Part shown: piece after piece, positions 1-6,603 of the stretch
Numbering within the stretch: the first letter of the stretch is position 1
Layout: every line of letters begins with the position of its first letter
Assembly: GCA_003151535.1 (NCBI GenBank)
Contig: PLXT01000110.1
Location: forward strand, 1-9,272
Origin: Methanobacterium sp.
Lineage (GTDB): Archaea > Methanobacteriota > Methanobacteria > Methanobacteriales > Methanobacteriaceae
Length of the DNA: 9,272 nt
Reading direction: 5' to 3'
Translations under genes and position numbers: made by a program
Notes under the pieces: model-generated
Seen by the model: only the letters and a program-made list of their open reading frames with translations
Database searches by the model: none
What the model was told of the DNA's origin: nothing

Positions 1-190
1 ATGCAATTAAACACCCTCAAACAAAAAAACACCACCTAGCGAACGCTAACAAAAAAAACAGGAAAAATAGAAAAATAAATAGAAAAAAAGAAAAAAAGAA
101 AAAATAACCACAACCTCACAAAAAAATACAAACACTACAAAAATAATAAAAATAATAAAAAAACTAAGTTAATAGAAATTCTCTTAAGAC
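1..190. other. A-rich, G-poor intergenic or gene-end region
   Basis: By hand count the first 180 bases hold about 116 A, 29 C, 23 T and 12 G, a strong A-over-T asymmetry on the plus strand. There are A-runs, a GAAAAAAA period-8 repeat around 82-105 and AAAATAAT repeats around 140-160. One plus frame (3-107) has no stop until TAA at 105-107 and would read as a tail made mostly of Lys, Asn and Arg. It could be the end of a gene entering from the left or an accident of A-richness. A TAGC/GCTA inverted repeat lies at 37-48. No intact gene can be supported here. Confidence 0.5.
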
Positions 191-232
191 TAAATATTTT
201 AAAAAATATTAAAAATAACGATTTTGGGAGTG
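191..232 (+). promoter_or_regulatory. Promoter and ribosome site of the lactaldehyde dehydrogenase gene
   Basis: An AT-only box A-like element lies at about 192-210. It contains an 8-base inverted repeat, AATATTTT (193-200) and AAAATATT (203-210), separated by two bases. Transcription would start some 25 bases downstream, near 218-225. A GGGAGTG ribosome site (226-232) precedes ATG 239 with normal archaeal spacing. The box assignment is inferred from AT content and position; the ribosome site is clearer. Confidence 0.45.
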
Positions 233-238
233 TCAAAA

Positions 239-1645
239 ATGAAAATGGTTATAAACGGAGAATTAGTAGATAAAAATGATAAGATCAACATTTTAAACCC
301 CGCAAACAATCAAATAGTTGACACAGTACCTTCAGGGAGTCTTGAAGATATAAAAAGAGCTTTAAATGCTGCAAGTCAATCTAAAACCGTAATTAATGAT
401 ATGTCTTCCCGTAAGGTATCTCGAATCTTGTATAATATATACGAGGATGTATTAAAAAATTCCAATAAACTAGCCCAACTAATAACCCTAGAAACAGGCA
501 AACCCATAAGCGATTCAACTGATGAAATTAAACGATCGGTAGAAACAATCCTACTATCTGCAGAAGAATCTAAAAGAATTTATGGTGAGACTGTACCATT
601 AGATGCGTGTATAGGTGGCAGAACCGCTTTGGGATTTACAATTAAAGTACCATTAGGAGTTATATCTGCAATAACACCTTTTAATTTTCCTATTAATCTC
701 GCCATACACAAGATTGCACCAGCAATAGCTGCAAAAAATTGTGTGGTTCTTAAACCCTCAATGAAAGCCCCTTTAGCTGCTCTGAAGCTAGTTCAGATCA
801 TGTCAAGACATTTACCTCCAGGAGTAATAAATGGAGTAACAGGTCATAGCAGTATTATTGGTGATGAAATGATTTCAAGCCCTCTTGTAAGCAAAGTATC
901 ATTTACAGGAAGCATTGAAACAGGTCTTTCAATCTCTAAAAAGGCAAGTATGAAAAAAATAACTCTAGAACTTGGTGGTAACGATCCATTAGTGGTACTT
1001 GATGATGCAAACATTAATAAAGCTGTTAAAGCTGCTGTTAGAGGATCTTTCCTAAATGCAGGTCAAGTATGCATAGCTGTAAAACGTATAGTACTCCATG
1101 AGGCCATAGCCAATGAATTTGTAAGTAAATTAGTTTCTGAGACTGTTAAATTAAATATGGGAGATCCATCTAATAACAAAACTGATGTTGGTCCATTAAT
1201 CGATGAAGAAGCAGCTAAAAAAGTTGAAATGTTAGTTAATGATGCATTAAAGAATGGTGCAGAGCTTTTATTGGGAGGAAAACGATCTGATGCATTTTAC
1301 ACTCCAACCATTATTGACCATGTCAAATCCAATATGAAAATTGTTAGTGATGAAACATTTGGACCTATAGCTCCTATAATAAGAGTTAATAGTGTAGATG
1401 AAGCTTTTGAAGTTGCAAACAATACTGAATACGGACTCCAAGCGGGTGTTTTTACCGGGAGTATCGAAACTGCGCTCAAAGCAGCTAAAGTTATTGAAGC
1501 AGGAAGCGTAATTATCAACAGACAACCAACATTTAGAACGGACAACATGCCATTTGGAGGATTTAAAAATAGTGGAATGGGCAAAGAAGGAATCAAATAT
1601 GCGGTTGATGATATGACCAAGACTAAATTAATTGTATTTGGTTGA
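239..1645 (+). CDS. cofA: Lactaldehyde dehydrogenase (F420 biosynthesis type, aldehyde dehydrogenase superfamily)
   Basis: This NAD(P)-dependent aldehyde dehydrogenase is expected to oxidise lactaldehyde to lactate, a step proposed in methanogens to supply the 2-phospholactate moiety of coenzyme F420. It has 468 residues counted from ATG 239. A TTG at 224 would add five residues but would put the ribosome site GGGAGTG inside the gene, so ATG 239 is preferred; ATG 245 is also possible. Family motifs are complete: TPFNFP with the oxyanion Asn (N149), FTGS (222-225) of the cofactor fold, the general-base Glu in TLELGG (E244), the nucleophilic Cys in GQVCIAVKR (C278), ETFGP (E372) and PFGGFKNSG near the C-terminus. 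The protein is cytoplasmic, with no signal peptide. The fold and reaction class are certain. Assignment to lactaldehyde rather than another aldehyde (for example non-phosphorylating glyceraldehyde-3-phosphate) rests on resemblance to the methanogen family typified by MJ1411. Confidence 0.88.
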   Translation: MKMVINGELVDKNDKINILNPANNQIVDTVPSGSLEDIKRALNAASQSKTVINDMSSRKVSRILYNIYEDVLKNSNKLAQLITLETGKPISDSTDEIKRSVETILLSAEESKRIYGETVPLDACIGGRTALGFTIKVPLGVISAITPFNFPINLAIHKIAPAIAAKNCVVLKPSMKAPLAALKLVQIMSRHLPPGVINGVTGHSSIIGDEMISSPLVSKVSFTGSIETGLSISKKASMKKITLELGGNDPLVVLDDANINKAVKAAVRGSFLNAGQVCIAVKRIVLHEAIANEFVSKLVSETVKLNMGDPSNNKTDVGPLIDEEAAKKVEMLVNDALKNGAELLLGGKRSDAFYTPTIIDHVKSNMKIVSDETFGPIAPIIRVNSVDEAFEVANNTEYGLQAGVFTGSIETALKAAKVIEAGSVIINRQPTFRTDNMPFGGFKNSGMGKEGIKYAVDDMTKTKLIVFG

Positions 1646-1656
1646 AGAATCTTTAT

Positions 1657-3150
1657 TTACACATTCTTAGATAATTCTGGATAAATAACTCTAATACCCT
1701 CTTCTTCAAGTACTTTGAAACGTTCCTTGAAAATTGTGTGTACTGGATAAAGTATTTCTGGTTGTATCTCCATTATCATATCTAATAACTCGGGTCCTGA
1801 TGCATGTCCCGAGACATGCATTTTATGTACTGGAAGAAGATTAAAATGTTCAAGCCAATTCTCAACACGTCGGTTGTCAAATTCCATTTCTTCATCAAAT
1901 GGTTCGGTAACAGATTTAATATAAATTGAATTTACAGGCTTTATATCAATTAATTCTTTGAGCTCAAAAAGGTCACATCGAAATATATATTTTTGGGGTT
2001 CTTCTTGAATATCTTTATAGTTGATAGAGTTTCCGCTTTCAATGAATTCCTTCTCCCACTTTTTATAGTCCGAAGATTTATGATTGGGATCAATATCTGA
2101 ACTACACAACCATTCTCCATCATAACATACAAAAGAATCATTCCCTATCAGTCCCCATCCCCTCTTAGGAATGTAAACTTCTACATCTTCCAGTTCAGGA
2201 TAATCCCTACCACTGAAAAGTTTAAGTAAGTAAGCTTGTTTCAAATTGACCACCAAAGTTCTGTCTGTATCTTTGGCAACTTTGTAGAAGGTTAGAAGAC
2301 GATCAAGATCTCTAACAGGGAAATTTACAATTACTAGTCCTTTAAAATCAGATATAAGATTTTTTGCATTAATTTCAATATCTTCCTCAGTTTCTGTGCT
2401 AGGATTATCTATCCTGGTACCTTCAGAGATCAACACTTGGGGGTTCATTTTTTTTGCTTCTTTAACAAATTTATTGGTTAACTCAGGTTTTCTACCATGA
2501 AATCTTAGATCCCCCGTATAAACAACAGTTTCTTCTTTATTTTCCAAAAGGAATGCCGAAGCTCCTGGCAGAGAATGATCGACAGGAGCACTTTTAATTG
2601 TTAAATCACCTATTTCAAAATTTTTATACGGGTCAAGTATATGCAACTCCCTTTCCATACTAGCATCTTTACCTGAGAGTCTTTTATAACCATCAGCATT
2701 CTTTTTTTCAGTATAGTGAAAGGTTTTTTTGTACTCTAGAGTTTCTCCAAAGGAAACTGCACTTGTATCCTCTAAAACCTTCAAAATAAGTTGTGAATCC
2801 TTTGTCATGTAAAGAGGTATATCATTACGTAGGTGATGTATATAAGCAGAATGATCCATATGGGCATGACTTAAGAGTATTCCATTAATAGATGGCTTCT
2901 CTGGCGAATCGAATCCAGAGTGACGGAGATAATCCTCTCTGTAAATTCCTTTTATTCTAGGAAGAAGTCCCATCTCAATAAAATCCATTATACCATTACT
3001 CTTACGAGGCTGTAGAAACTCTGAAAAATAATCATTTGCTTTATTAAAACTCATACCAAAGTCTAAAAAAACTGAAGTAGAATTTGAGCCTATTAATATC
3101 TTATTTCCACCTATTTCGTCGACTCCACCATAAAAATCTATTTTGACCAT
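1657..3150 (-). CDS. RNase J-like beta-CASP metallo-beta-lactamase ribonuclease
   Basis: This is a 497-residue zinc-dependent nuclease of the metallo-beta-lactamase/beta-CASP superfamily, probably acting on RNA in 5'-end processing or decay. The N-terminus GGVDEIGGNK (8-17) and motif 1 Asp in FLDFG (D30) are typical of archaeal RNase J. Motif 2 is HAHMDH (95-100), motif 3 VDHSLPG (H192) and motif 4 YTGD (D214). The beta-CASP residues follow: motif A Glu in ISEGT (E243), motif B His in SGHAS (H449) and motif C His in YPVHT (H471). The ligand set is complete, so an active enzyme is likely. It is longer than the usual archaeal RNase J (about 450 residues), the extra mass lying around residues 330-400. 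The ATG lacks a nearby ribosome site. It converges with the dehydrogenase gene 11 bases away and lies downstream of the tRNA-binding gene. Exonuclease versus endonuclease activity cannot be told from the sequence. Confidence 0.85.
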   Translation of the reverse strand: MVKIDFYGGVDEIGGNKILIGSNSTSVFLDFGMSFNKANDYFSEFLQPRKSNGIMDFIEMGLLPRIKGIYREDYLRHSGFDSPEKPSINGILLSHAHMDHSAYIHHLRNDIPLYMTKDSQLILKVLEDTSAVSFGETLEYKKTFHYTEKKNADGYKRLSGKDASMERELHILDPYKNFEIGDLTIKSAPVDHSLPGASAFLLENKEETVVYTGDLRFHGRKPELTNKFVKEAKKMNPQVLISEGTRIDNPSTETEEDIEINAKNLISDFKGLVIVNFPVRDLDRLLTFYKVAKDTDRTLVVNLKQAYLLKLFSGRDYPELEDVEVYIPKRGWGLIGNDSFVCYDGEWLCSSDIDPNHKSSDYKKWEKEFIESGNSINYKDIQEEPQKYIFRCDLFELKELIDIKPVNSIYIKSVTEPFDEEMEFDNRRVENWLEHFNLLPVHKMHVSGHASGPELLDMIMEIQPEILYPVHTIFKERFKVLEEEGIRVIYPELSKNV

Positions 3151-3174
3151 ATTTCTATTGGGGTGAATCTCACT

Positions 3175-3191
3175 ATAATTTCTTTCTATAT
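3175..3191 (-). promoter_or_regulatory. Candidate box A promoter of the RNase J-like gene
   Basis: On the minus strand this reads AATATAAAGAAATTATA, ending 24 bases before the ATG at 3150. Depending on which TATA-like core is used, transcription would start between about 3162 and the ATG itself, giving a leader of 0-12 bases. No GGTGA or GGAGG sits at ribosome-site distance, which fits leaderless or near-leaderless expression. This is inferred from composition and spacing only. Confidence 0.35.
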
Positions 3192-3192
3192 T

Positions 3193-3217
3193 AAAAAAAA
3201 GTTAATTATAAAAAAAA
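3193..3217 (-). terminator. Oligo-T terminator after the tRNA-binding protein gene
   Basis: Two A8 runs on the plus strand (3193-3200 and 3210-3217) give two T8 tracts on the minus strand, just after the TAA of the tRNA-binding protein gene. Archaeal polymerase terminates at such U-tracts without needing a hairpin. With the promoter-like element downstream, this suggests the two minus-strand genes are at least partly separate transcripts. Confidence 0.5.
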
Positions 3218-3221
3218 TAAT

Positions 3222-3935
3222 TTATTTTAAAAAGTTTTCTACCAAGTTTCGGGTTTCATTAAGTGAGTCAAGTGGAATTCCATGGGGCATTTCTCCTAAC
3301 TCCCCTTCAACATCTTTAAGAATACCATCACTACCTCGAAGGAACATCCCTTCACTTGGTACTCCCATGAACACTGTTGGAGGCAATATTGCTACAGCGA
3401 CCCTATTGCCTTCTTTAACAGTTAAATTATTGGTCACAACTGTAATTGCACTTTTTCCAAAGTTTACATTACACACTAACAGTTTATCTAACTTTTGAAT
3501 ACTGACAATTTCTCCTGTCTTTATATCTATTCCTATAACTGGATCGTTTATTGGTCCAAGTAAAAGGCGTTTATCAACTGTGGAAATGGTATTAAGTGCA
3601 AATTTCATCTTAGCAATAGATTCTACAAGTTTCTCTTTTTCTTCCTTATGTACCAGTTTCAAAAACTCAAGATGCCATCTATCTCCACCTAACGATTCGA
3701 TTATATCATCTACCCTTCCCTTGAGATCATCAATCTGTGGTGAAACAGCAAGATCGGATGGTTCCATATAGGAGAAATACATCACCTGTATAACAGGCAG
3801 CATAGCTCTTGCCGAAAGTAAACATTTTTGTTTGTTCCATATGCCCTTCAGATTTGCACCTTGGGCTGTTCTTATGAATAAATCAACTGATTTCTCTAAA
3901 ACACGTAATCTATAATCTTTACTTGTATCCCACAT
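3222..3935 (-). CDS. Protein with C-terminal EMAPII-type tRNA-binding OB domain
   Basis: This 237-residue protein has a C-terminal part (about 150-202) that fits the tRNA-binding OB fold shared by EMAPII/Arc1p, bacterial Trbp111 and the C-terminus of methionyl-tRNA synthetase. It reads VNFGKSAITVVTNN, then GNRVAVAILPPTVFMGVPSEGMFL, the last part matching the family's 'lmGi.SeGMlL' strand. The first 140 residues are mostly helical and charged, with a run rich in Lys and Glu near 95-110; I do not recognise them. There is no synthetase catalytic motif (no HIGH or KMSKS), so it is probably a stand-alone tRNA-binding protein or synthetase partner. The start is firm: GGTGA on the minus strand (plus 3940-3944) lies four bases before ATG 3935. 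It sits upstream of the RNase J-like gene, which suggests a shared RNA-metabolism theme. The partner and substrate are unknown. Confidence 0.75.
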   Translation of the reverse strand: MWDTSKDYRLRVLEKSVDLFIRTAQGANLKGIWNKQKCLLSARAMLPVIQVMYFSYMEPSDLAVSPQIDDLKGRVDDIIESLGGDRWHLEFLKLVHKEEKEKLVESIAKMKFALNTISTVDKRLLLGPINDPVIGIDIKTGEIVSIQKLDKLLVCNVNFGKSAITVVTNNLTVKEGNRVAVAILPPTVFMGVPSEGMFLRGSDGILKDVEGELGEMPHGIPLDSLNETRNLVENFLK

Positions 3936-3970
3936 TTTCTCACCTTATTTATTAATAATATTGTATGAAA

Positions 3971-3978
3971 TTAAAATA
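3971..3978 (-). promoter_or_regulatory. Candidate box A of the tRNA-binding protein gene
   Basis: On the minus strand this reads TATTTTAA. A start about 25 bases downstream (near 3950) would leave a leader of roughly 15 bases that still contains the GGTGA ribosome site at 3940-3944. The spacing is consistent, but the sequence is only a loose TATA match in AT-rich DNA. Confidence 0.35.
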
Positions 3979-4465
3979 TCTTGAACCTCATTATCATTAA
4001 AAATTGTCTGGATGACAATGGTAAATTTTCTTTATTTGAAATCTTTCGGATACCGGAGAATTCTATTGATTCATATTTCTAATGCTCTGATCTTAGGTAT
4101 AATAATATAGTTTATTGTGTATTGAAAATAACTTATTTTATAAAATTATTTAATTTTAATATTCAGAATAAATTAACGTAAAAATGGACATTCAAGATTT
4201 AATATAATATTATCTCTATTTGATATTTTCAATTAGTTTTATAAAAACTTATACTTTCCGATTTGTACAAATAGAATAAATATGGAAGATTCCAACAAAT
4301 ATTAAACTCAATCCAATATACTTCAAATTATTAGCAATCTATAGAAATTGTGAAAAGTAGGTAGTAATTTGTTCCTAATTAGTAATGTAATCCTTTCAAA
4401 TAACTATGATTTTTTGTATTCTAATAGTGAAAATTTGTTTATTGACTCATTGGTCGTAAGGTTTA

Positions 4466-4494
4466 AGTATATAGAGGGATTTAAATTTATATTA
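4466..4494 (+). promoter_or_regulatory. Promoter of the PRC-barrel and nadX unit
   Basis: Two TATA-like cores are visible: AGTATATAG (4466-4474) and TTTATATTA (4486-4494). Starts about 25 bases downstream would fall near 4495 or 4515, giving a leader of roughly 65-85 bases before ATG 4581. Which box is used cannot be decided from the sequence. Confidence 0.45.
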
Positions 4495-4521
4495 GATTGT
4501 AAAATTTATTGAGAGATTAGA

Positions 4522-4557
4522 AAGATAAAAGGCAATCTTAATTAGGAAGAACTTGCC
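4522..4557 (+). promoter_or_regulatory. Possible structured leader with two exclusive hairpins
   Basis: Hairpin one pairs AAGAT (4522-4526) with ATCTT (4535-4539) around an eight-base loop. Hairpin two pairs GGCAA plus TCTT (4531-4539) with AAGA, a two-base AC bulge and TTGCC (4547-4557). Both use 4535-4539, so they cannot coexist. The second ends 13 bases before the GGTGG ribosome site. It matches no riboswitch family I know, and stability has not been computed. Confidence 0.3.
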
Positions 4558-4580
4558 ATAGTAAAGAATAGGTGGTAGTA

Positions 4581-4904
4581 ATGGTAGATTTATCAAGCCT
4601 GTACAATTTAGATGTGTACACAACACGCGGAAAGTACGTTGGAAGAATTCAAGATGTTGTATTGAATATTAAAAAGGGTAGAGTGTCCCTATTAAAGACA
4701 ACAGCTATGAAACCGGATAAAAAAAGTGTTGGATTAAAAGATGTAATAAAAACCAGTATACGAATAGTTCCTGAGGGAGATGAAATTCGTCCTCTTAAAG
4801 AGGAAGGAAGTATAGAAATACCCTACGAACGAGTTCAAGCTGTTGGAGATATTTTATTAATTAGTCCAGAAATAGTACAAACACCTGTTAACCCAGAGAT
4901 GTAG
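4581..4904 (+). CDS. PRC-barrel domain protein
   Basis: This 107-residue protein is mostly a single PRC-barrel (a small beta-barrel found in photosynthetic reaction-centre H subunits, RimM and many archaeal proteins). The typical opening is LYNLDVYTTRGKYVGRIQDVV, with a first strand, a turn and GKYVG followed by an acidic/amide pair, and the closing strands run through IPYERVQAVGDILLI near 80-93. No membrane segment or signal peptide is seen. A GTG at 4572 could add three residues, but GGTGG (4571-4575) sits five bases before ATG 4581, which I take as the start. nadX follows after 10 bases, so the two are probably co-transcribed. Some euryarchaeal PRC-barrel proteins (CdpB of Haloferax) work with SepF and FtsZ in cell division; whether this one does is an open inference. 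Confidence 0.8.
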   Translation: MVDLSSLYNLDVYTTRGKYVGRIQDVVLNIKKGRVSLLKTTAMKPDKKSVGLKDVIKTSIRIVPEGDEIRPLKEEGSIEIPYERVQAVGDILLISPEIVQTPVNPEM

Positions 4905-4914
4905 GAAGTACAAT

Positions 4915-5679
4915 ATGAACGTTGGGATTCTTGGATGCGGCGCCATAGCTAATATAATAACTAATTTTGCAGTTGAAGGAAAGCTTGGTGTTGATCTAAC
5001 ATTTTTTTATGACAGGGATATGGAACGGGCAGAAAACTTGGCCTCACAAGTTGATGGCACAGTTGTTCTAAACATTGAGAATATGCTGGAAAAAGTAGAC
5101 CTTGTTATCGAGGCAGCTTCTCCGCAAGCAGTTTCAGAAACTGTACCCCGAGTATTAGAACATGGCGTAGATATTATTATCATGAGCATTGGGGCTCTAA
5201 TGGATCCAAAACTCCGGGAAGAATTAAAAACTCTAGCTTCTAAAAACAATGCAAAAATATATGCCCCATCAGGCGCAATAGTCGGAATTGATGGTATTAA
5301 AGCTGCTTCAATTGGTAAAATTGAAAGTGCTACACTTGTAACTCGTAAACCTCCACGATCTTTGGGTGTTTCCGCAGATGAGGAAACAATACTATACGAA
5401 GGAAAAGCTGGAGATGCTGTTTTGAAGTTTCCCATGAACATAAATGTAGCAGCAGCCATTAGTCTTGCGTGTGGAAGGGAAATTGATGTTAAAATAATAG
5501 CAGATCCTTCTGTGGATAGGAATATGCACGAAGTTCATATTGTTGGAGACTTTGGAGAAATTACAACTATTACTCAGAATATCAGATGTTCCATAAATCC
5601 CAAAACAAGTGTTATGGCCGCTTATTCTGCTATTAAACTATTAAATGGTTTAAATGAAACTTTAAGGATAGGAACCTAA
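4915..5679 (+). CDS. nadX: L-aspartate dehydrogenase (NAD biosynthesis)
   Basis: This enzyme oxidises L-aspartate to iminoaspartate with NAD(P), supplying quinolinate synthase (NadA) in de novo NAD synthesis and replacing the L-aspartate oxidase NadB used by many bacteria. It has 254 residues, close to the family's usual length. The N-terminal Rossmann motif GILGCGAIA (4-12) binds the cofactor. EAASPQAV (66-73) and APSGAIVGIDG (117-127) are family signatures, TRKPP lies at 143-147 and FPMNINVAA at 172-180. DPSVDRNMHEV (197-207) carries H205, which by position should be the catalytic His. The ATG lies 10 bases after the PRC-barrel stop, with AGGAAG (4903-4908) overlapping that stop as ribosome site, so translation is probably coupled. 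No nadA or nadC gene lies in this window. Confidence 0.9.
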   Translation: MNVGILGCGAIANIITNFAVEGKLGVDLTFFYDRDMERAENLASQVDGTVVLNIENMLEKVDLVIEAASPQAVSETVPRVLEHGVDIIIMSIGALMDPKLREELKTLASKNNAKIYAPSGAIVGIDGIKAASIGKIESATLVTRKPPRSLGVSADEETILYEGKAGDAVLKFPMNINVAAAISLACGREIDVKIIADPSVDRNMHEVHIVGDFGEITTITQNIRCSINPKTSVMAAYSAIKLLNGLNETLRIGT

Positions 5680-5773
5680 ATAGATTCACTGCTTTGGGAA
5701 ATATAAAACAGACCTCACCCTCTAATTTTAGTTTACTCTGATTTATTAAGTCTGAATACTATAATTTATTCTA

Positions 5774-5798
5774 ATATTTAAAAAATTTGATTTTAAAA
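5774..5798 (+). promoter_or_regulatory. Candidate promoter of the Thg1-like gene, near leaderless
   Basis: ATATTTAAA (5774-5782) is a box A-like core about 27-35 bases before the ATG at 5809, and TTTTAAAA (5791-5798) is a second AT element. Use of the first puts the start within a few bases of the ATG. No ribosome site precedes the gene, which agrees with leaderless initiation. Confidence 0.4.
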
Positions 5799-5808
5799 TG
5801 GTTTTAAT

Positions 5809-6552
5809 ATGAAAGATTGCGAGATATTTTCTAATTTAAAGGTACCATGCGGGTCTAAAATTATTATAAGAGCAGATGGTAGAAATTTTTCAGGTTTATC
5901 TAACATACTCGAACTTGAAAGACCCTATGATGAACTTTTTGCAAATTTGATGATAGATGTGTGTTCAGACTTTTTTGTGGAATTCAGTCCCAAGTTAATT
6001 TTCACATTTTCAGACGAAATTAATGTATTACTATCAGAAATACCATTTAATGGTCGTGTAGAGAAATTAGATTCAGTTTTTGCGAGTTTCATTTCAGGTT
6101 CATTTACTAAAAATATAATAAAATATCTAAATTATTTTAATATTGATCCTTCCAATTTAAAGCCTATTTCATTCGATTCAAGAGTCATACCCTTATCAGA
6201 CCATGAAGTTATTGAATACTTCAAAAATAGACAGAACGAAGCATGGCGAAATTGTTTAAATGGTTACAGCTACTGGAAACTCCGTGGAGAATATGGTAAA
6301 TCTCGTGCTGTAGAAATTCTCAATAAAAAGAAAAGTAGTGAACTACATGAAATTCTTTTTGAGAGAGGGTTAAATATGTCAGAAGTTCCCCAATGGCAGA
6401 GGAGAGGCATTGGATTATATAAAAAAGAAATCTCAATAGACGGTTACAACCCAATAAACAAAGAAAATGTGACATCAAACAGGTCAAGAATTTATACTGA
6501 TTGGGAATTACCTTTATTTGATAATGAATTTTTTAATAAAATACTCCTTTAA
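5809..6552 (+). CDS. thg1: Archaeal Thg1-like protein (3'-5' tRNA nucleotidyltransferase, tRNA-His guanylyltransferase family)
   Basis: Members of this family add nucleotides to the 5' end of tRNA in the 3'-5' direction. Archaeal members are reported to add G-1 opposite C73 of tRNA(His) and to extend truncated tRNAs using the 3' strand as template. The 247-residue protein shows the palm-fold metal motif RADGRNF (21-27, D23), the second metal motif SDEIN (68-72, D69 and E70), FDSRV (122-126) and YFKNRQNEAWRN (137-148). The eukaryotic HINNLYN-type motif after this is replaced by NCLNGYSYW, as expected of the archaeal/bacterial TLP branch rather than true Thg1. No ribosome site precedes the ATG. 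A four-codon frame (ATG 5798, stop TGA 5810-5812) overlaps the start as ATGA and is probably chance. The JAMM protease gene follows 51 bases later. The family is certain; the in vivo tRNA targets are not. Confidence 0.85.
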   Translation: MKDCEIFSNLKVPCGSKIIIRADGRNFSGLSNILELERPYDELFANLMIDVCSDFFVEFSPKLIFTFSDEINVLLSEIPFNGRVEKLDSVFASFISGSFTKNIIKYLNYFNIDPSNLKPISFDSRVIPLSDHEVIEYFKNRQNEAWRNCLNGYSYWKLRGEYGKSRAVEILNKKKSSELHEILFERGLNMSEVPQWQRRGIGLYKKEISIDGYNPINKENVTSNRSRIYTDWELPLFDNEFFNKILL

Positions 6553-6603
6553 CTATGATAATATTATACTATTAAAATTTACAAATAAAAAAGGACTCCT
6601 AAC

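Larger units (their letters stand above)
3936..4580. other. Long AT-rich divergent intergenic region
   Basis: 645 bases separate two divergent genes. The left end holds the promoter and ribosome site of the tRNA-binding protein gene, and the right end the promoter and leader of the PRC-barrel gene. Between them I find an inverted repeat ATTGTC-TGGAT-GACAAT (4003-4019), whose minus-strand copy is followed by T4, and a 32-codon plus-strand frame (4012-4110) with no ribosome site. The stretch 4110-4440 is AT-rich with stops in the frames I read. No tRNA signature (such as a GGTTCGA T-arm) or CRISPR repeat is visible. Confidence 0.6.

Noticed and set aside
82..160. Short period-8 and AAAATAAT repeats as a CRISPR or origin iteron
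   Set aside because: Units are homopolymer-like with no spacers or GC-containing core; low-complexity sequence explains them.
224..238. TTG start adding five residues to the dehydrogenase
   Set aside because: The GGGAGTG ribosome site would lie inside the gene; ATG 239 has proper spacing.
1268..1620. Two minus-strand frames inside the dehydrogenase gene
   Set aside because: They are shadows of a gene whose catalytic motifs are intact; no recognisable product or ribosome site.
3163..3771. Plus-strand frames opposite the tRNA-binding gene
   Set aside because: Antisense shadows; the minus-strand gene has a good ribosome site and a recognisable domain.
4572..4580. GTG start adding three residues to the PRC-barrel protein
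   Set aside because: The GTG is part of the GGTGG ribosome site that serves ATG 4581.
3936..4580. tRNA, small RNA gene or decayed gene in the long gap
   Set aside because: No T-arm signature and no frame longer than about 32 codons was found by reading; nothing resembles the flanking proteins.
5007..5459. 150-codon open frame antisense to nadX
   Set aside because: It overlaps a fully supported gene, its translation is Ser/Thr-rich with no family resemblance, and it has no promoter or ribosome site.
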